9,028 bases of DNA from an uncultured Alphaproteobacteria bacterium (lineage in GTDB: Bacteria; Pseudomonadota; Alphaproteobacteria; RF32; CAG-239), in assembly GCA_944391355.1 (NCBI GenBank), contig CALXTG010000139.1, positions 1 to 9,028 of the forward strand, written 5' to 3'. Below, in pieces: positions 5,835 through 9,028 of the stretch; position 1 is the first letter of the stretch, and every line of letters begins with the position of its first letter. The notes beneath the pieces are model-generated. The model saw only the letters and a list, made by a program, of their open reading frames with translations. It was not told the origin of the DNA and did not search any database. The translations under genes and the position numbers were made by a program.

Positions 5835-6212
5835 ATGAAGTTATCCAAAATTTTAAGTCTGGCTCTGCCTTTGGCTATTATAGCCGGTGCCGCTCACGCG
5901 CAGGATGCTTATGAAGCCGTTGCCAACGGCATGGACAGACTGCATGAAGCTGCAGAAAAAGTAAAAAGCTCAACTGCTGAAGCCAAAGCCAATGCCGAGA
6001 CCAAAAAATCCGATACTTCGGTTAAGGATAAAATCAAGGCCGATTTAGAAGCCAAAAAGGCTGAATACAAAGCTCAGCAAGAGGCTAAGAAAGCTGAGCT
6101 GAAAGCCCAGCAGGAAGCCGACAAGGCTGCCCGCGAAGCTAAAAAGAACGAGTTAAAAGCCAAAGGCGACCTGCTGAAAAAAGATATCAAAGATCTGAAA
6201 TCAGCCTGGTAA
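5835..6212 (+). CDS. Small exported coiled-coil protein with 11-residue repeats
   Basis: This 125-aa protein is not one I recognise. Residues 1-22 form a Sec signal peptide ending AHA before Gln23, so the mature form of about 103 residues should be periplasmic or secreted. The remainder is almost entirely helix-favouring Ala, Lys, Glu and Gln, with no cysteine and a C-terminal Trp. Residues 72-104 hold three 11-residue units (EAKKAEYKAQQ, EAKKAELKAQQ, EADKAAREAKK). Their codons have drifted while the pattern is kept. An 11-residue period fits a long helix or hendecad coiled coil and recalls group 3 LEA proteins, though that similarity may be only compositional. AAAGGAG (5819-5825) lies 9 nt before the ATG. 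The gene is 19 bp after the FrpC/RTX-like gene with no terminator between, so they should be co-transcribed, and the stronger ribosome site suggests higher output of this protein. Confidence 0.8.
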   Translation: MKLSKILSLALPLAIIAGAAHAQDAYEAVANGMDRLHEAAEKVKSSTAEAKANAETKKSDTSVKDKIKADLEAKKAEYKAQQEAKKAELKAQQEADKAAREAKKNELKAKGDLLKKDIKDLKSAW

Positions 6213-6230
6213 TCCCAAGTTTTTTTGATA

Positions 6231-6259
6231 AAAGGCCGGCTGCTGCCGGTCTTTTTTTT
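6231..6259 (+). terminator. Rho-independent terminator of the two-gene unit
   Basis: AAAGGCCGGC (6231-6240) pairs with GCCGGTCTTT (6245-6254), with one G-T wobble, around a TGCT loop. It runs into eight T. It lies 18 bp after the stop of the coiled-coil gene and separates it from adhE. Confidence 0.9.
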
Positions 6260-6280
6260 GTGTTTGTTAACGATATTTTG

Positions 6281-6300
6281 GGATTTTTCCGTTAAAATCC
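6281..6300. repeat. 7-bp inverted repeat in the adhE leader region
   Basis: GGATTTT (6281-6287) and AAAATCC (6294-6300) are perfect inverted copies around a 6-nt spacer, 43 bp before the adhE start. TAAAAT within it (6293-6298) could be a -10, but no -35 at proper spacing is visible, so I do not assign a promoter. It could be an operator or an mRNA hairpin. The evidence is only the symmetry. Confidence 0.3.
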
Positions 6301-6330
6301 TCTGGTTTTGAGAAAGAATTTTTTTATTTC

Positions 6331-6335
6331 GGGAG
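6331..6335 (+). promoter_or_regulatory. Shine-Dalgarno site deciding the adhE TTG start
   Basis: GGGAG lies 7 nt before TTG at 6343. The next candidate, GTG at 6358, is 22 nt away from this site and has no better one, so TTG is preferred. Confidence 0.7.
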
Positions 6336-6342
6336 AAAAGGC

Positions 6343-8964
6343 TTGAAAGATAAAAAAGTGAGTGAACATATTTCCGGCGGCGCGGTAACGACGACCGATG
6401 ACCTGAATGTGGTTATCGACCGGGTTAAAACCGCTCAGGAAGTTTTTGCCACCTATACGCAGGAACAGGTTGATAAAATTTTTGCCGCGGTAGCTCTGGC
6501 CGCCAATGACGCGCGGATTCCGCTGGCTAAAATGGCGGTTGAAGAAACCGGCATGGGTATAGTTGAAGACAAAGTTATCAAAAACCATTTTGCCGCCGAA
6601 GAAATCTACAATAAATACCGTCACGCGCACACTTGCGGAGTTATCGAGCGCGATGAAACCAACGGGCTGACCAAAGTGGCTGAACCTTTGGGCGTAATTG
6701 CCGGTATTATTCCGACCACTAACCCGACTTCCACGACGATTTTTAAAACCCTGATTGCCTTAAAAACCCGCAATGCCATAATTTTTTCACCGCATCCCCG
6801 GGCTAAAAAATGCACGATTGCCACGGCAAAACTTTTGCTGGAAGCTGCCGTTAAAGCCGGGGCGCCCGAGCATATTATTGCCTGGATCGACGAGCCGAGC
6901 GTTGAGATGTCAAAACATTTAATGGAGCATGAAGGCATCAGCATGATTCTGGCTACCGGCGGCCCCGGCATGGTCAAGGCGGCTTACAGCTCCGGTAAAC
7001 CGGCTCTGGGCGTCGGCGCCGGCAATGTGCCCGCCGTCATTGATGAAACCGCCGATATTAAGACGGCGGTCAGCTCGATTATCATGAGCAAAACTTTTGA
7101 CAACGGCATGATCTGCGCTTCCGAGCAGTCGATTATCGTCCACAGGGATATTTATGATGAAGTCAAAGCCGAACTGGAATATCGCGGCGCTTATCTGCTC
7201 AATAAAAAAGAAAAAGCCAAGGTTGCCAAAACCATTATCCGGGACGGAAAATTAAATTCGGCGATTGTCGGGCAGCCGGCATATAAAATTGCCGAAATGG
7301 CCGGGATAAAAGTTCCTGAAACCGCAAAAATCTTAGTCGGCGAGGCTGAACACATCGGCGTTGAAGAAGAATTTTCTTATGAAAAACTCTCGCCGGTAAT
7401 CGCGCTTTATAAAGCCGACAGTTTTGAAGACGCGGTCGGAAAAGCTGCCGAACTGGTCTATTTTGCCGGCCGCGGCCATACCGCCGTTTTATATACCGCG
7501 CAGCACAATCGCGACCGTATTAACTATTTTAGCGACAAACTTGATACCGGCCGCATTCTGGTAAATACGCCGTCGTCTCAGGGTGGTATCGGCGATTTGT
7601 ATAATTTCCGTCTTGATCCCTCTCTGACTTTGGGCTGCGGCTCCTGGGGAGGCAATGCCGCCAGTGAAAATGTAGGAGTAAAACATTTGATTAATATTAA
7701 AAATGTTGCCGAACGCCGTGAAAATATGTTGTGGTTCCGCGTTCCGCCCAAAATTTATTTCAAACAGGGAGCGACCGGATTCGCTCTGCGCGAACTGGCC
7801 GGCAAAAAGAAAGCTTTTATCATTACCGACAAACCGCTGTTTGGTTTGGGATATACCGATAAAATTACCAATGTCCTTGAGGAAATGGACATTGCCTATC
7901 AGATTTTCTCCAACGTCAATCCGGATCCCGATACGGCGACGATCGAAAATGCCCTGAAGATTGTCCGCAACCTTGAGCCGGATGTCATCATTGCTTTAGG
8001 CGGCGGTTCGCCGATGGATGCTGCCAAAATTGTCTGGCTGATGTATGAACATCCCGAAGTTTCTTTCCATGATCTGGCAATGCGGTTTATGGATATCCGC
8101 AAACGTATCTGCACTTTCCCCGACTTGGGAGCCAAAGCGACGATGGTGGCAATTCCCACTACTTCCGGTACCGGTTCGGAGGTTACGCCTTTTGCGGTAA
8201 TTACCGATTCCGAAACCCATATCAAATATCCGATTGCCGACTATACCTTAACCCCGAATATGGCAATTATTGACCCTGATCTGGTACAAAGCATGCCGCG
8301 CGGTCTGGCTGCCGCTTCGGGAATTGACAGCCTGACCCATGCGCTGGAAGCCTATGCCTCGGTATTGGCCACGCCTTTCACCAACGGTATGGCGCTTGAA
8401 GCGATAAAAATGATTTTTGAAAATCTCGGCAAATCGGTCAATGACGGCGCAAATAATCCGCTGGCTCGTGAGAATATGCACTATGCCGCCACAATGGCCG
8501 GTATGTGTTTTGCTCAGGCCTTTCTCGGCGTTTGCCACTCGATGGCGCACAAACTCGGCAGCGAATACGGCATTGCCCACGGTGTCGCCAATGCGATGTT
8601 GATTTGTCAGGTTATTGCTTTCAATTCCAACGACCGGCCGACCAAGCAGGGAATCTTCTCGCAATACCGCTACCCAGAAGGTAAAAAACGTTATGCCGAA
8701 GTAGCCGATGCTTTAGGGCTGGGCGGCAAGAATGACGATGAGAAAGTCAAGAAGCTGATTGCCGCCGTCCAGAAGCTGAAAAAGGAAATCGGTATCCCGA
8801 TGTCGATTAAAGACGCCGGGGTTGATGAAAAGGTTTTCTTTGACAGTCTTGACAAACTGGCGGAACTGGCTTTTGATGACCAGTGCACCGGCGCCAACCC
8901 GCGTTATCCGCTGATTAAGGAAATCAAACAAATGTATACCGATGCCTATTACGGTAAAGTATAG
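6343..8964 (+). CDS. adhE: Bifunctional acetaldehyde/alcohol dehydrogenase AdhE
   Basis: This 873-aa cytosolic enzyme reduces acetyl-CoA to acetaldehyde and then to ethanol, oxidising two NADH. It is the main ethanol-forming route in anaerobic bacteria, and AdhE family members form helical spirosomes. Residues 1 to about 445 are the CoA-acylating aldehyde dehydrogenase, with GVGAGNVP at 223-230 and catalytic Cys258 in NGMICASEQ. A short linker leads to the iron-dependent alcohol dehydrogenase, from about 460 to the end, with the NAD-site motif GGGSPMD at 553-559. The iron ligands are Asp662, His666, His732 and His746, with spacings identical to E. coli Asp653/His657/His723/His737. All key residues are present and the length is near the E. 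coli 891, so both activities should be intact. It has a TTG start with a Shine-Dalgarno. It appears monocistronic, with terminators on both sides. Confidence 0.97.
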   Translation: MKDKKVSEHISGGAVTTTDDLNVVIDRVKTAQEVFATYTQEQVDKIFAAVALAANDARIPLAKMAVEETGMGIVEDKVIKNHFAAEEIYNKYRHAHTCGVIERDETNGLTKVAEPLGVIAGIIPTTNPTSTTIFKTLIALKTRNAIIFSPHPRAKKCTIATAKLLLEAAVKAGAPEHIIAWIDEPSVEMSKHLMEHEGISMILATGGPGMVKAAYSSGKPALGVGAGNVPAVIDETADIKTAVSSIIMSKTFDNGMICASEQSIIVHRDIYDEVKAELEYRGAYLLNKKEKAKVAKTIIRDGKLNSAIVGQPAYKIAEMAGIKVPETAKILVGEAEHIGVEEEFSYEKLSPVIALYKADSFEDAVGKAAELVYFAGRGHTAVLYTAQHNRDRINYFSDKLDTGRILVNTPSSQGGIGDLYNFRLDPSLTLGCGSWGGNAASENVGVKHLINIKNVAERRENMLWFRVPPKIYFKQGATGFALRELAGKKKAFIITDKPLFGLGYTDKITNVLEEMDIAYQIFSNVNPDPDTATIENALKIVRNLEPDVIIALGGGSPMDAAKIVWLMYEHPEVSFHDLAMRFMDIRKRICTFPDLGAKATMVAIPTTSGTGSEVTPFAVITDSETHIKYPIADYTLTPNMAIIDPDLVQSMPRGLAAASGIDSLTHALEAYASVLATPFTNGMALEAIKMIFENLGKSVNDGANNPLARENMHYAATMAGMCFAQAFLGVCHSMAHKLGSEYGIAHGVANAMLICQVIAFNSNDRPTKQGIFSQYRYPEGKKRYAEVADALGLGGKNDDEKVKKLIAAVQKLKKEIGIPMSIKDAGVDEKVFFDSLDKLAELAFDDQCTGANPRYPLIKEIKQMYTDAYYGKV

Positions 8965-8970
8965 ATCTTC

Positions 8971-8999
8971 AAGCCCGGCAAGATAGCCGGGCTTTTTTT
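8971..8999 (+). terminator. Rho-independent terminator of adhE
   Basis: AAGCCCGGC (8971-8979) pairs perfectly with GCCGGGCTT (8986-8994) around a 6-nt loop and ends in seven T, only 6 bp after the adhE stop. The last 29 bases of the window show no supportable feature. Confidence 0.92.
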
Positions 9000-9028
9000 G
9001 ACGAAACAGCGCCAAAGAATAATAGACA

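Noticed and set aside
6264..6281. TTGTTAA upstream of adhE as a possible Rex operator half-site
   Set aside because: Rex sites are dyads of the form TTGTTAA-N4-TTAACAA. The second half here (ATTTTGG) matches at only about one position, so it is not supported.
8248..8664. 138-aa minus-strand open frame inside adhE
   Set aside because: It lies opposite the conserved iron-site region of adhE, has no family motif and no Shine-Dalgarno, and is a shadow of the real gene. The same applies to the minus-strand frames at 6621-6977 and 7899-8225.

Overview
The window looks like a compact stretch of chromosome from a Gram-negative, fermentative bacterium. The Gram-negative call rests on a lipoprotein with a classic lipobox, a protein with an AHA-type Sec signal peptide, and a YcaD-like MFS exporter. 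Bifunctional AdhE points to mixed-acid or ethanol fermentation. Base composition looks balanced to slightly AT-rich by eye. Strong Shine-Dalgarno sites (AAGGAG) precede most genes, and GTG and TTG starts are used. My best guess is a host-associated, anaerobic proteobacterium, possibly an alphaproteobacterium of the gut type. That taxonomic guess is inference and not proven by any single gene.

Layout from left to right: the 3' tail of an unrecognised gene (1-108); a META/HslJ-type lipoprotein (191-595) with its own promoter and a terminator; cysS (724-2151, GTG start) behind a good promoter; a strong bidirectional terminator (2160-2189) shared with the convergent genes on the minus strand. These are a YcaD-like MFS transporter (2192-3490) and, upstream of it, a MutT-type Nudix hydrolase (3568-3966). 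Diverging from mutT across 139 bp with back-to-back promoters is a two-gene plus-strand unit. Its first gene (4106-5815) encodes a membrane-anchored protein with FrpC-like EF-hand and RTX-like calcium-binding regions. Its second (5835-6212) encodes a small exported coiled-coil protein. A terminator closes the unit. The last gene is a complete adhE (6343-8964, TTG start) with its own terminator.

Housekeeping functions (Cys-tRNA synthesis, nucleotide-pool sanitation, ethanol fermentation) make up most of the window. The least ordinary part is the two-gene envelope unit at 4106-6212. It combines protein modules normally found in large type I-secreted RTX toxins with an N-terminal membrane anchor, and it is paired with an 11-residue-repeat periplasmic protein. 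No tRNA, rRNA, CRISPR array, insertion sequence or phage feature was seen. No stretch over 300 bases lacks a gene.
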